Counted from the stretch's first letter, positions 34,300 to 47,076 are shown. The stretch: DNA of 64,000 nucleotides from Climacium dendroides (GCA_950106755.1 OX467083.1:19463029-19527028), one strand, 5' to 3'. The notes: a model not told the origin generated them from the letters alone. Translations and numbers: made by a program.

Positions 34300-35145
34300 A
34301 AGTTTTTTACTATGTTTTCACCAAAAGCACTCCAAAACTTATTTCTAATACATGTACCAAATTTTAGAAGAAAAATAAATAAATTTGAATACATCTAATC
34401 ATAGGATTTTGTAGTACATTGGTTTGAAAAGATGTAGGAAAAAATTTAGAAAGTTCTACTATATAGATTGCAAGATATTAGCATTTGAAGTGACAAAAAT
34501 CCTTTTTATGGTGCTGTGAAAAATCGGGCAACTGCACTTCACGAGGTCAAATTTATATGAAAAAATGTCCAAAATAATGGTTACTTCTTGGATTCATTCT
34601 TCAAGTCAAATTGGCTACATACTTGAAATATTTTAGATCATTTGGAATTGTACAATATATAAGAAAAATTTGTAAGTTGAAAGATGCAGAGAATGATTCA
34701 TACCAATCCCAATGTTTGCAATATTGTAATGAAATAATCTATGCCTATATATATTTTTTTAATTTCAAAATATTGAAAATTGAGTTAAATAAAGGCCTTC
34801 AAAGTTTATCTTAGAGTAAAGATTCCTTAACTACCCACAAACTAGAATTCCTCATAACTTTCATTTCATTAACCAAAATGAATGATTCAAAGCTTTTCAT
34901 ATATAAAGAGATCTAAAGAACCAATTTCAAATTTTTATTTCTTAAAAAAGTGATTTTAAAGAAGCTTTTTTGACTACCGAGGATGCCCACCAATTACTAA
35001 AGACTACATATCATACAATAATTTTTGAACCTTGTAGTCAAAAGATATGAAAATTGTTGAGCCTTAAAACTACTCCTCAGACACATATTATATGAAAATT
35101 TTAAAGAAAAAAATAAAAACTCTATTCATAGTGAGCTGCCCAAAA
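34300..35145 (+). repeat. Dispersed old repeat family, copy 3
   Basis: It is the partner of 32240-33092, with the same order of blocks. It ends at ATAGTGAGCTGCCCAAAAT, where the other copy runs into the hairpin. It is followed at 35159-35182 by a long A-run. That A-run could be a retroposed tail, but the other copies do not end in one. Confidence 0.8.
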
Positions 35146-35199
35146 TCACTAAGTTGTTAAAAAAAAAAAAAAAAAAAAAAAAGTTTACGGCTTTAGGGG

Positions 35200-35538
35200 T
35201 CAAGCAAGATATTCCAAAATATGCTTGCATGATTCTTTCTCATCCATGCCCGAGATTGGGCAAGAAAGCATTTGGGATAAAGCTGGACAAGTCACGAACT
35301 CCATAATTTCTTCGCTCACCTGAGGATCGATATCTCTTGAGGGATCGATGATCGATACGCGCGGAGTTCCGAAACAGTACCAATGTCGGTGGTGAATCCA
35401 AGCAATCTCGGTGACATTCACACTCGTACAGCCGTGCTTAATTTCGATCAGCCTCCGTGCATTCTTGATCTTCAAGAAATTTAAGGTCGATGATGAAGAT
35501 TGCCACTGCAATGTCTGTACAATCATGCACTCGATCAT
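35200..35538 (-). CDS. Hypothetical reading frame or exon, unknown function
   Basis: This is a 112-codon frame in a stretch of gene-like composition just outside AT-rich repeats. On the reverse strand an acceptor (...ACATTGCAG) precedes TGGCAATCTTCATCATCG, and a donor CAG-GTGAGC follows at about 35315. It could therefore be an internal exon of about 190 bp coding LNFLKIKNARRLIEI, which has leucine-rich-repeat-like spacing. Without the donor the frame continues to a stop at 35200. I do not recognise a family. A decayed gene fragment is an equally good reading. Confidence 0.3.
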   Translation of the reverse strand: MIECMIVQTLQWQSSSSTLNFLKIKNARRLIEIKHGCTSVNVTEIAWIHHRHWYCFGTPRVSIIDPSRDIDPQVSEEIMEFVTCPALSQMLSCPISGMDEKESCKHILEYLA

Positions 35539-36640
35539 AGCTAGAAAACACCATCACTCTGTTGACAAGCGGGTTTAGTACAACTTACAATTGTACAGTT
35601 TACAGAATACAGAAGCCGATTAACAATAATGTCTTGCGTTGCAAGTCAGAAATACACACATGACTCAGATTCGAGTCGATTTCAGGACAATCTTGTGGAC
35701 CGGTACGTGGTGATATTGATACTGTAGCAGGTAGAAAATTTAATGCTTGAACAAAGTACGTTACAAGAGAGTTAATCATGCTAATCGAAACGTCACGAGA
35801 CAGTTAATCATGGTATTGACGTGCTTGGCAAACAATGGACGTGAGTACGGGACAATGAAGGAGAGCAGTACTGTAGAGGATCACACTGGCTCACTGAGCC
35901 ACTGCCATGTACGGAATTGGAATAAAATCCAAAGGTCAATCAGATCAATAATCTTTCGGTAACCCGTTTTAATTTTAGACCCTGAGTGGGAGTGTGGGAC
36001 AGCCTGTGGCCTCATCACGTAACTTACGTCATGTCCTACTGTTCTAGTCACTTGCTTCACTCGATCTCTAGGGTATGCAACTAATTTATGATCGATCGAG
36101 GGCCAGCAATCCCACGCACTCCACCAAATCACACTCCGAATGACATTTAGATACACAAGCACTTCATTTCTGTAATTGTCAATGTACAAAATTTTCTTGC
36201 ACTCGAAGGGAAATTTTTCAATATTGCCGACCAGCGAATTCGTAAAGGTTAGCCGGCCTTACCATCTGAACGAGCAGGCTCCTGAAATCAATTACCTTCC
36301 TCTACAGTATTGCCAAAAGCTTCTGTAATGGGTGAAATACTCCCACATACTGTACAAGATGTCGTTGTAGCATTCAATACGTACTACAATTGAAACGCTC
36401 TCTCCAGTCTCCACTAATTCCAAGTGATAAAATCAAGGATGGAGTTTACTCTGTATACGGATCGAGAGAACATGTACCAAAGGTGTACACTCAGAGGGAG
36501 CGCGCAGCGAGCCCTCGTCCCTCCATCCAGAGGTAAAAATTTGACCTATAAGATTTTCATTTGTATGAGTTGAACACTCCGTTCTAGCTATCAAAAAAAC
36601 TTTTGCAAATTAAGGTCTGCGTAGTACAGACCAACTGATA
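35539..36640. other. Gene-like composition, no gene recognised
   Basis: GC content is near that of the genic islands. A reverse frame at 35881-36189 (102 codons, WWSAWDCW) has no supporting features. The stretch may hold UTR or intron of one of the small reverse genes. Confidence 0.3.
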
Positions 36641-36967
36641 TTATTGATACCAGTACCGCTTATCCTCGGCTACTTCAAAAACGGGCACAGACACAGCCTT
36701 CTTCGTGGGAATATCGATAGGCTTGGACTTCGCAGGGCGATGAGGACGTCGAGGCCTTGGCACCACAGCAGCAATGTACTCAAACTCTTGTGCTGGAATC
36801 ATCGACACCTTGGCATCTGCAATTGCAAGTGCCGCCTGCTCACCCTCCTTGACAACAGGAGCCTCCGCTTCTGGCCCGCCTGCCCAAGCTCGCTTCCACC
36901 ATCGCCAGAACGACGCCCCCAGCACACTCCCCTCCAGAAACTCATCCTCCGCAACTTCTCCTCCCAT
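36641..36967 (-). CDS. Hypothetical 108-residue protein
   Basis: A single-exon frame runs from ATG 36967 to TAA. The N terminus MGGEVAEDEFLEGSVLG is acidic. It is followed by a tryptophan cluster FWRWWKRAW near residues 20-28, an Ala/Glu-rich middle, a Pro/Arg segment PRPRRPHRP, and the tail EDKRYWYQ. No signal peptide; the Trp cluster is too short for a normal membrane span. The leader contains a (GT)n tract at about 37005-37020, and a TATA-like ATATTAAAAAG lies upstream on the same strand near 37160-37170. Codons favour G/C at third positions, unlike the surrounding spacer. The family is not recognised; it may be lineage-specific. Confidence 0.5.
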   Translation of the reverse strand: MGGEVAEDEFLEGSVLGASFWRWWKRAWAGGPEAEAPVVKEGEQAALAIADAKVSMIPAQEFEYIAAVVPRPRRPHRPAKSKPIDIPTKKAVSVPVFEVAEDKRYWYQ

Positions 36968-37179
36968 AATCTCCTACTACAAACTCAAACTTACACACAC
37001 CAGGGGACACACACACACAAAAGCACCGAGTCTCACCTAGAGTCGTGAAATGGACTTCGACCCCTCACAAGATGACCAGATCGAAAGTGCAACCCGAAGA
37101 GCGAGCAAAGCAAGCAACAAGCGCTAGCTAGCTTTTCTACTGAACTAGATTGTTGGGTTACTTTTTAATATCTAGGAAG

Positions 37180-38440
37180 TTCCTGTCGCATGCAGCCTGC
37201 ATTCCCAAGCCTTTGCTGAGTGGGTTCTGCAGATGCAGCTATCTAGGAAGTGGTTTAACTTTGGGGTAGCCACTGATTGCTAAAGGATATGAATGAATCT
37301 TCTTCCTCGACCTGCGTGCCTTCTTGTACTCGGGAGTGTAACGGACCACCCATGGCAAGCGTAATTCGCAAGGCATGACCAGTTCCTCCAAATGTCTGCT
37401 CCTGAGTCTCTGACGGAGCTCCTCAATAAATATTATATACGGAAAAAAACCCGGACCCAGACGCCTGAAATAGTATGATTATGTCATGCATTGATACCCG
37501 CGTTGCCTGAAGTGGAAACTAGAGAGCGCATCTGGGGCATGCGTGGGCCATTTTCAGACTGGTGGCGCATGCGGGAAGGAACTGGTCATTAACTGCGTTG
37601 ATCCTGGCCCACGGCCGCTCAAGGCGAGTAGTCTGGGCCTCTGGGACCTGGAGTCTGGAGTACAGTTGTGTAGAGTCTGTACAGCTTGGTGCCGCCGCGT
37701 TGTCTGGTGGACTCGGACTCTCGGAGGCCGTCTTGAACAAGGAAGCGGCGGCATGTGCAGTTGTGCACTGAGAAGTGAAAAAAAAGGTTGACTGTGGTTT
37801 TTTATTTCCATTTTGATGCTGTGTATGGTATGGTCCTTGACTCCTTGGCCGGACGGAAAGGAGGTGACCCTAACTCCAGGTACAGTAGCTAGTGAGACAA
37901 AAGTAATCAGATTCTTAGATAAGGTAAGAATAGTATCATACATGATACATCGCTAAAATATAGTAACGTGGAGCTTGAAGATGCTTGTTCTTCAGGTTCT
38001 CTTCAATTGTGAGCCACATTGAGTAAATCTGGCATCACGAATATCCAAACCCAACTCATGCTACCATTTATGAATCGTTTATGAGGTCAGAAGAAAGTGT
38101 AACTCTAAACTTAAGAAATAAATTGCTGTGAATAGTAGCTTGTGACTGAGTGGATGTGAGGAGTGGGACCGGCGTTGAATGAGCTATTCTCTCTTATGTG
38201 GAACCTCATTCCGCCTTCAACCTCAAACAGGCACCGCTTTTACCATTTAGCAAATATTGTAAATTGGAGAACGGTTTGAGCAACTCGTCCATAATTATTA
38301 TTCTCAGACGCTATAATGGTACCCTGCAAAAGGCTATTGGGAGAGCTATATCCCAGAAAATTCAGCTTTTATACCAACACATCGCTATTTATGCAAAAAG
38401 CTACAATTGTACAACACCATTTATGAAGTAGGCACTGTTA
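37180..38440. other. Gene-like composition without a supported gene
   Basis: Overlapping frames on both strands at 37519-37943 contradict each other and carry no motifs. No call is made. Confidence 0.35.
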
Positions 38441-38831
38441 TTGGTATTTCTACCTTGACTTTGCATTAAATTTCATTTCTATATTTTCCTAAAAAGTCAT
38501 CCACTCGGTATTTTTAATCCTCCACAATATTTTAGACTTTTAGGGTTGACTTGTAAGGCATGATTACACTAAAAACCATGAGGGTAAAAAATTCAAAAGT
38601 CTCTTCCTCCAAGCCTCTCCATTTGCCATTCAAAAGTCCTTTGGACAGCCTTTAGATTGATGTAAGCTACCAAGAGGGCATGAATTGCCAAATGATTTTT
38701 TTAAAAATAGAAAATAGCACTATTTAGTGATGCCCCAAAAAATTTCAATCAAAACTACCTCTTCAAATTGGGTCTTGAGTATAATTTCAAAGGCTCAAAT
38801 TTCAAGGATTATTTTTGCCAAATAGAAAAAT

Positions 38832-39957
38832 AGGGAATTTCATTAAAATGGTTTTTAAAACTACTTTCTAAATCTTTATTTTTGCTAATCTGAGACAAAG
38901 TAGTGCAAGAATACTGCAGTAAAATACAATACATCCAAATCAATTTTTCACAAAAATTAGTGTATAAGAATAGAACAATGGTTTCTAATTTTTTTTAAAT
39001 TCATTTTAATAAGCCTACACTTTTTGAACTCAAATCATGTAGGTCTTCATAATGTCATAGACTAAACCATTTTTTTGGACACTTTTGTTTACTTGAACTC
39101 CATAGTGTCTACCAAGTGGTGAATATTTCACTAAAAACTTTCTTTAGAAGCTATAAGAAATAGACAAAGTATTGTACATTGCCCTTCTAAAAAGACTACT
39201 ATTCTCTAACTTGGTTCATACTTGGATAGAAAAAAAAGAAGGGATGTTAGTCATTTGGGGAAGGCATTGTATACCCTTCCATGTTGAAAAAACAAATTTT
39301 ATCATTTCTTCAAGGATGTAACTAGTATTCACACTTGTTGCTTAATGATTTTTGTGTAAGGTTCTAAATTAGTTCATGCAGGGATTGGATGAAAAGAAAA
39401 ATTGGCAAAAAAAAGATCTTAAGTCCACAATTTTTCTAAAAACACTCTTGATTTGCAATCTTTTTCACGTCAAGTTCTTCTAGGGGTTAAGAATTATTGT
39501 CTTAATATAAAGAAGTGGCGAACCTATTATATTGCATGAAAAGAGGTGTGGTTTGGGGTGCTCATTTCAATATATAAGTTAATTAAATTTGTATGAGAAT
39601 TTGAATTATAGTGTGAGATCCTTCATATTAATTTGGATGAAGATGGTTCTAAGTAGTATTGATATTGGATGGAAAGTAGATGAATGTTGGATGATAGTCA
39701 AACTATTTGAAATAGAATGAAAGTAGTATAAACAACATTATATTTGTTTTTTATAATAATTTAAGAACTTCAATGGGAAATTTCATTAAAATGGCAAATA
39801 TTATGTAACTTTGACATGCCATAGTTCAGACCGAGTGTTCTAAAATCTAGTACACTAATAGATTTCAGACCACCCGATTTGAACTGTGGGAATAACACAC
39901 TGTGAAAGGGGCTGTAAAAATGGCACATGGAATATCGCCATTTTAATGAAATTCCCC
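38832..39957. repeat. Set of three GGGAA(A)TTTCATTAAAATGG ends, one pair forming a foldback element
   Basis: GGGAAATTTCATTAAAATGG at about 39775 is matched by GCCATTTTAATGAAATTCCC ending near 39957. This gives an element of about 183 bp with ends of about 25 bp. A third end in the same orientation as the left one lies at 38832-38850, so an outer element of about 1.1 kb, with the smaller one nested at its right edge, is also possible. Confidence 0.6.
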
Positions 39958-42900
39958 ATTTCAATATTAGATTACAAACTTCCCAAATTAACACAAGATA
40001 GTGTTATTATTGCTAGATACACTGATTGAATGAGCTTATGTAATATTTTAGAAAACAAAATATGAAGTTTAATTTATTCCATAAGTGTGATCAATGTTTT
40101 TTTTGGGGGGTTTTCTATTTTGGAGAAGGAGCCAATTGATTCTTCAATACTCATGCACAATACTTGGGTGATACTTAGCGATATCTATATAAAAAGTAGG
40201 TGATACCTAGATAAAATTTAGCTATTGGTCTCAAAATACAATAGTAATCTAGCTATTTTGACCCCCCAAAATGAAAATCTCCTTTACAAAAAATAGCCAA
40301 CATCTTTTTGGATGTAACCAATTGGTGAAAAATTGTGCATAAAAAAAACATAGTGCATGACTATGATTCTAATTTGCTAAACGTCACACTCTTTTAAATT
40401 AGTGTCTTTATAAAATTATAATAATATTGCACCCTCACTAATAAGATAAATAGTGTAGGTGTAGCAATTATTGCATGCAGAGTTCCTTGTGCTGGTAACG
40501 TATAGCCTTTCTGGAGTCAACATAAGTTTAACTTCTCTTGCACGTCACGTTCACATTCTGTTCACATTCCAATTGAAAACTCACTCAGACACTTGTTATT
40601 TAATGTGAACCAGCCCACTACCACCACTCAATTCCGGTCTCATGTAACTTACTTGTGGTGTAAGTTACATGACTCTGAAATGTATCCCATGGGTACATGA
40701 GGTCCAAATTGAGAACAATGGCGGTAATAGGTTAATTCATCTTAATCCCTAAATCTCCTACAAACTTGATCAAGCCATGAAGATACCATATTGCTTCATA
40801 AAAATCAAAATGAATAATTGTTACTGGTGCAAAATATCTTCATAACATTGTTAACATTCATTGGGAGGTTCTCTTTGGCTCCCCCTAAATAGAATCCGCC
40901 ATTAAGAAAGTACTTGTGACAAACAATGACAAAGAAAAGATTTGACAACACAGTGACTCACTTTCTATGCCAACCAACCAACCAACCAATGACTCAATAT
41001 TATAACTAAAGCCTCCCCCCAAGTATATAGGAGAAAATTATACCTTCAGTTAGGGAAGACATCTTGGCTCGTCAACAATGTTATGCACTTTTAAACAATA
41101 ATATATGAGTTTTAGTGTCTTCTATTTGTAATGAAATTTCTATTCAAAAAAATTAGAAAATTAAAGTGAAAGATGTTGCAAGTGGAAGCTGAAATTTTTT
41201 GCTACTCGGAGAATATGCTAAAAATTGTCAAAAGCAATACATATTAACCTACAATAAGTCATAGACTTAGTAGGAAACAACACATTTGGAACATTGAAGC
41301 AATGGAGAGTGAATCATGTATGAATAAAGGCTAACCATCAATAGCCACTTTGCTAACTTACTCAAGTTCTAGGTAGGAGACTAAGCATTTCCATATGTAG
41401 ATTTGGTTTGCTATGAAATAAAGATAGGGGTTTGTTTTGGGTCCTTGCTTTAAGGTATTACTACCTTATCATCAATTCATATAGAGCATTTAGTTTTCTT
41501 TCTATTGATATACCATATAATTTCCTTTGATATTAATTCAAGAAAGTGTATTTTTTAAACATTCAACATCCATCTAATAGATGCTTTAGCATTTAGGGAT
41601 TACCCTCTATATTCCTAAATGGCCCAAAGCAGTCAAAGTTATAGATAGAAACTAAAATGAAAGTAATGTGAAAAGTTCTTTAAAGTCAACTTGAAAATTC
41701 TTAAAAGGTGTTGGATCTTGAGAGCATCGCTTGGCAAAGAGCTTCTTCAAAGATAGGGGGGAGAGGCTCTACAAGCATAGTATAGGGCTCATAGTAAATA
41801 AAGTTGGATTTTATTGTGTCCAGCCCTAGAGACATGTTAACCTCTAAAGGACGATAAGCTCCTATAAAGTTTTTTGAAGGTTGGGACGAGAGCTAGGATA
41901 GGTTCAGACAAAGTCATATTTGAACAAATGAAAGTGAGACTTTTACAAAAGATGTGTGTTGGTATTATCTTAATTTGTGAATATATAATTTTTTTACCTG
42001 ATGAGGAAAAATTATGGGGCTCAAAAGTTTACAGGCAATATGGGCAACGTGCTAATAGAGAGGTCAAATAATTAGATAATCAATCAAGCAAGATGTGAAT
42101 ATTTTTCCATTAGCTTTAAATGCTTACATCTTATAATCTATGAGGCCAAATAGTCTAAATTTTTTCCACACATTCTTGTAGTATTGTAGGGTGATGATGT
42201 ATAAATGAAACTAAAAATAATTAATTTTTTTCAATTTTCACTCAATCCACTAAAAATGGTGGTGGTAGAATAATTTTAGAACTATTAGCTCAAATTCTAA
42301 TGTAAATTTATGAGATTTATTTTATTTTATTTTCCTACTTGATTTAGAAAAGTAAATAGTTTTGTTGACCATTGGAATTTTGGTTCTTCCAAAAAATTAG
42401 TTCACACAAAAAAACTGAAATCTTGGTCAGGTAATTGCTTCTATTCAAACATCCTCTCAATGCAAATTTTTTTGTGTATATTAGACACCTCTATTATTTT
42501 TGAAAATTGGCATGCAAGTAACTAACATAACTACCTACCTAATGGTCTAAGTTTCCAAAGTTGAATATTGCTTCCTTCTCCACTATGCTAACCCAATCGG
42601 ATAGGGTCCAAAGTTTCTTTTCTAACTTCAAATAGTATAATCTTTCAATCTACACAATCAAATGGTCTACATTTTTATTTACAACTTTCTATAGTAGTTT
42701 AGTGCAAAGATGCGTGGTTTAATGTTTGAAAAATATTTCAATATTTTAAAAAATAGCCATATTCGTTAAACTGAGACAAAATGGACATGTTGAGACTTCA
42801 ACTATGTTATCTAAGACCTTTATTTTAACAAATAAAAAATTTATGAACATATCAACATTTATAAAATCAAAGGTTTGTGAATGTATTAACATATTAAAGT

Positions 42901-42997
42901 CTCAATTTACCAAAAAAATTCAATACCAAACACTTATTATCATCTAAATGTAAAATAAAAAATAATACGAAAGTGCAAATTGTCTCATTTTAACAAA
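39958..42997. other. AT-rich spacer
   Basis: A short perfect hairpin, TCATGTAACTTAC with its complement across a 5-nt loop, lies at about 40640-40672. A (CCAA)n run lies at about 40973-40989. A module-1 match of the dispersed family in reverse orientation lies near 42120-42190. No gene is supported. Confidence 0.5.
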
Positions 42998-43258
42998 TAC
43001 TAGCGGTTGGTGCTTGCTATGCTACGCATTCACCATTACAAAGGTGATTGTGAACTGCTACTTTATTTCTGTAATATCACATTGTATGAAAATACGATTT
43101 CTATGTATGCATGATTAAAAATATTTTTACAAAATATTTTATATAATTATTTTAAAGACTTATTGAAATCATTATCATGCATTCTATTCAAATATATCAA
43201 ATTTTTACTAATATGTGATACAATGAATGCGTAGCATAGCAAGCACAAGCCCCTAGTA
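42998..43258. mobile_element. TACTAG-ended foldback element
   Basis: The left end TACTAGCGGTTGGTGCTTGC continues as TATGCTACGCATTCA. It is matched on the other strand by TACTAGGGGCTTGTGCTTGC plus TATGCTACGCATTCA. Length 261 bp; TA at both borders; non-coding. The ends are much better conserved than the AT-rich interior. Confidence 0.75.
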
Positions 43259-44174
43259 TTAATGGTAGCATTTGTGATATTATAGAGGGACTTATGATTT
43301 TAGTAGTATGATGATTATGCTCAAAACACTATAAAGAGGCAATTTTGGACAATTTTTGTGAAAAAAACACACTTTAGTGTTTAAAATAAGAAAGGCCAAA
43401 TATGTTGTTGGTTCTCTTACACTCTTAGTATAGATCAATTTGTTAAAAGTTGGACCTCATTGTTAGTTGACAAAAATGGCTTGGAAGATAAAAATACTTT
43501 GCTTCAAAGGCGTAGTCATAAACATATTGGGCTCCTTGAGATGGCAAGCATAGCTTGTTTTCAAGGAACTCAATCACTTGTACATGTATTATTTATGATT
43601 CATTATCGTTAGTATTTTCATCATTCAATTTATGTTAAAGCAATCATGAAATTGTTCTACTAAGTTGTACTTAAAAATATACTTTATTACTTTGGAAGGT
43701 GTAATTTTCATTAATGTAAACTAGCTAGGGATTAATTCTATCATATTTCCGACCCTCATCATCTTTAATATGACCTTTTAGTGTATCTCATATTTTTTTT
43801 CTCACTATCAATTAAAGAATGGTTGTAACCTATTCTAAATTAACTTAGTATTTCCAATAGCACACTTTATTATGTCACAAGAAATTGAGTACCATGTGTA
43901 AAATAGTTTTTCGTTAGAAAAGTAGACCGTAAGTAGTTAGGAACCGGATACTGGAATAGAATAGATAATAAGTTACTTCAATGAGTGACTTTATTAATGT
44001 AAGGTAATTATACATAATTGGACCTACTCCAATTTCAAAGTGACTCAAAATGATTGTCTTAAATTAAGAGGGTAACAAGCTTCTATGTTTTGTTTCATAA
44101 AAATAGATGAGAAAATTGCACAATTACTTAGTATTTATATTGATCTTCAACTAGTACATGCAATGACTATCATT

Positions 44175-44608
44175 CTAAGGTAGGAGGCTCGAAATCCACT
44201 TAGGCATTTCGAATGGCACCTATAATTACTTCTATAATTGACATGAGGCGGTCCTTACATTGACCTTTATAGTCGTTGAATGGATTGAGAATAAATATTA
44301 TTTATTGCAAGAACCAATCATTCTCCTTGCTTTCCCTATTTCTCTTTACAAGTTGCAAGTGAATAATTAATGGAAGACCTAGGGTCATAACTCATAAACA
44401 GGTGCCTACAACACAACTAGTTTGAAATTCATAAGTAACTCAATAATCTTTTGAAAAATATGAAACCACTTGTGTTACATTCTACATCAATTTTTCTTTG
44501 TCTGAAAACTAATGAACTAAAAATATTTACATTGAAGGAAATACATGAAAAAGGCGGACTAGCGCTTAGATGAGTGTTTTTTGAGCCCCTTGGCCCTTGC
44601 TACCTTAT
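44175..44608. mobile_element. Foldback DNA element, GGTA-ended family, copy 2
   Basis: The left end is CTAAGGTAGGAGGCTCGAAA; the right end is GAGCCCCTTGGCCCTTGCTACCTTA. The interior aligns with 22119-22533 in the same orientation (GGAAGACCTAGGGTCA, AAATATGAAACCACTTGT). Its left 13 bp equal the end of element C at 14812 apart from one base. Length 434 bp, non-coding. Confidence 0.65.
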
Positions 44609-45807
44609 GCAATGGTTTTTTTAGTCTTGAGAGTGAAGTTTTGTCTTTATAAACATCACTTGAAATACTCTAGTGAAATTTTTAGAATTCTTGACTAGTA
44701 GGATAATAGAAGAAGTTGTGTTTGACAAGAAAGTGGAATTTCTTTCAAAAAAATAATGTATATGTGCAAAATGAAGTCATAAGTGTAAAATACTACCATA
44801 TACTTGTTACTTTTTTTTACTAATTGTGTGAAATTGACCATAGAAAAATTCAATAAAAAATGTTATAGAATTTTTTTTGCTAACAATTTTTACATAATGA
44901 TAAGGAGTTTGACAAGTATAAAAATTCTAAAAGATTGCCTGCTTGACCCTTGCAAGTCAAATTATTAACCCCCAAAGTCAAGGGCATGTTTGTATTATTA
45001 TCCAGAAGATGTTTGCATCTTCTAGGTACATAGTGACAAACTAACAATGTCATAGAAAACCACACATGATTTCCACAAGGGATATTAACCCATTGGTTGT
45101 TAAACTTTTACAATTTAAAAAAAAAGATACGCATGTAATTTTCTTGTTGATTGTAAAACTTTTGAACAAAACTTTTAGCAAATCCTTGTGTAAAATGAAT
45201 TCATGAAGTCAACATGTGAAATCAACTCCAATTGCCCATTATTGGTATTCATGGGGAACCTATAGAACTTGCAAACCATATGGGATGTATCTATATTTTT
45301 GCTTGTGAATACATATGTATTTTGTATATGTATTCGTATTCATATTGTGTGAGCATATCTGTATCCATATCGTATATCTCATAGTCCAAAACTATATTTG
45401 TATCCTATAACCTCATCCATATTTTGTATTTGTATTTTGTATCTGTATTCTATATCCAAATTTGAATAGCCAAAATTGTCTATTCCTCAAACATCAACAA
45501 CTTTAGGTTTTTTAAAATATCAATGGCATATAGGTGGAGGGAAAAATTTTCTTGGATTTAGATTAATGGCTCTTGATTTTTCTAAAGGAGGAAAGAGGGA
45601 GGAATTGAAACACAAACATCCTACTGTCCCTTTGGAGAATAAATGAAAGTTTGAATGGATTCTATGATTCTAGTTTTTGGTGCAATTTTTCAATTTTTTT
45701 GTTAAGATAGAAAACACATTTGCTTTCAAATTATATATATATATATAATTTCAATTGGTGACTAGGAACAAAAATTATGCCATCCCAATTTTAGGTGCCA
45801 GGCAACC

Positions 45808-45939
45808 AAAAAAACTACAAAAATTTGAAATAAACAATAAACAATTTGTTTAAAAAAACTACAAAAATTTGAAATAAACAATAAACAATTTGTTTAAAAA
45901 ACTACAAAAATTTGAAATAAACAATAAACAATTTGTTTA
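45808..45939. repeat. 43/44-bp tandem repeat, three copies
   Basis: A unit containing CTACAAAAATTTGAAATAAA begins at 45815, 45859 and 45902. Copies are almost identical except for A-run length, which points to a recent expansion. Confidence 0.95.
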
Positions 45940-45949
45940 CCATAGATTG

Positions 45950-46500
45950 TGTTTTTGTTTGCATAAAAAACTTTGATTCATTCAATTTGGATTAGTGATG
46001 TGAAAGTTATTGAGCTTCTTGTTTTGCAAGCAATCATTCTTGCTCTTGAAAAATTCATGTCTTGGATTTGTTTCTCAAGTCAATTTTTAAAATTTTCAAA
46101 AAGAAAATCATTTAAAGTTTAGTGTTATTTCTAGAATATTTTGACCATTGGAATTAGTATTTTTCAAATCCATCTTAAGTAGAGCTATTAATCATTTAGT
46201 TTTACCACTAATCTTGTACCTATTTCTACTTAATAAAATTTTAAGAATAAATATCAAAAAAAAAAAATTGAATTTTTTCCTAGACTTTAAATTCAATTCT
46301 TCAACATAAATTTTTTTAAATTTGAAACTTTTATTACAACAATTTTAAGTTAAGATAATTCAAAGCCTTGTAATCTAGTTACACAAGGTGATTCCCTCTA
46401 TTTTATTCACTTTAAATACAAGATTTTGCAATCTATGAGGTTAAAGTTTTTGAAATTTCTTCTACGTATTCTTATACTAGTCTGGTGCAAGATCCAACAA
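45950..46500 (-). repeat. Dispersed old repeat family, copy 4 (reverse orientation)
   Basis: Module 2 reads in reverse at 45963-46010 (GATTCATTCAATTTGGATTA, GTGAAAGTTATTGAG). Module 1 reads in reverse at 46430-46490 (GCAATCTATGAGGTTAAAG, GAAATTTCTTCTACG). The spacing of about 465 bp matches the forward copies. A further module-2 match in reverse lies at 58463-58510. Confidence 0.6.
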
Positions 46501-47076
46501 AAACTATTTGCAAAAAAAATTAAATTTTCAAATTTTTGCTCATCAATAAATATAGAAATTTGAATCTTTTTTCATGAAATAAAGGCCTTAGGACTTTAGT
46601 CATGCTTTGTGTTCACATGCAACACTATTGATAGTAACAACATTGCAAAACTCCACATCATCATATATGGACTATGCAAACTTTTCCTATTAGGTCATGC
46701 AAGAAAATAATCTTACATATGGTTATAATTTTTACAAGGGAGGAACATTTTATTAGTGATATTTTGTAATGATTTTTCAACATGGGTAGCACTGGTACAT
46801 ATATAATGAATAAGATATTCAGCCTTTGTAAAAAATTGTATCCATGTGTACTTTCATTTGTAACACTAAGGATATTCTCAATAGAATTGATATATTGCTT
46901 TTCCAAATATAGTGTCAACTTTTTACTACTTTGTAATTAAAACTTAAAATTTTTAACATTGGAAGTGCATTATAACATTGTATAACCAAATAATGGTCCT
47001 TCCCATGTTAGAAAGGTATAATGCTTTGTTAGATGTTTGAGAGGTATTTATTGGTTAGTTTAAGGATTAGGGGTGA

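Noticed and set aside
27000..35000. Search for LTR retrotransposon coding remnants in the long AT-rich spacers
   Set aside because: No gag, protease, reverse transcriptase or integrase motif was recognised in any frame of 15.4-18, 27-35, 38.4-48 or 56-59 kb.
35159..35182. A-run at the end of dispersed repeat copy 3, possibly a retroposed tail
   Set aside because: The matching copy at 32240-33092 ends without an A-run and no target duplication is visible, so a SINE/LINE origin is not supported.
37519..37943. Overlapping frames on both strands (up to 129 codons)
   Set aside because: They contradict each other and have no domains; GC-richer composition alone makes open frames likely.
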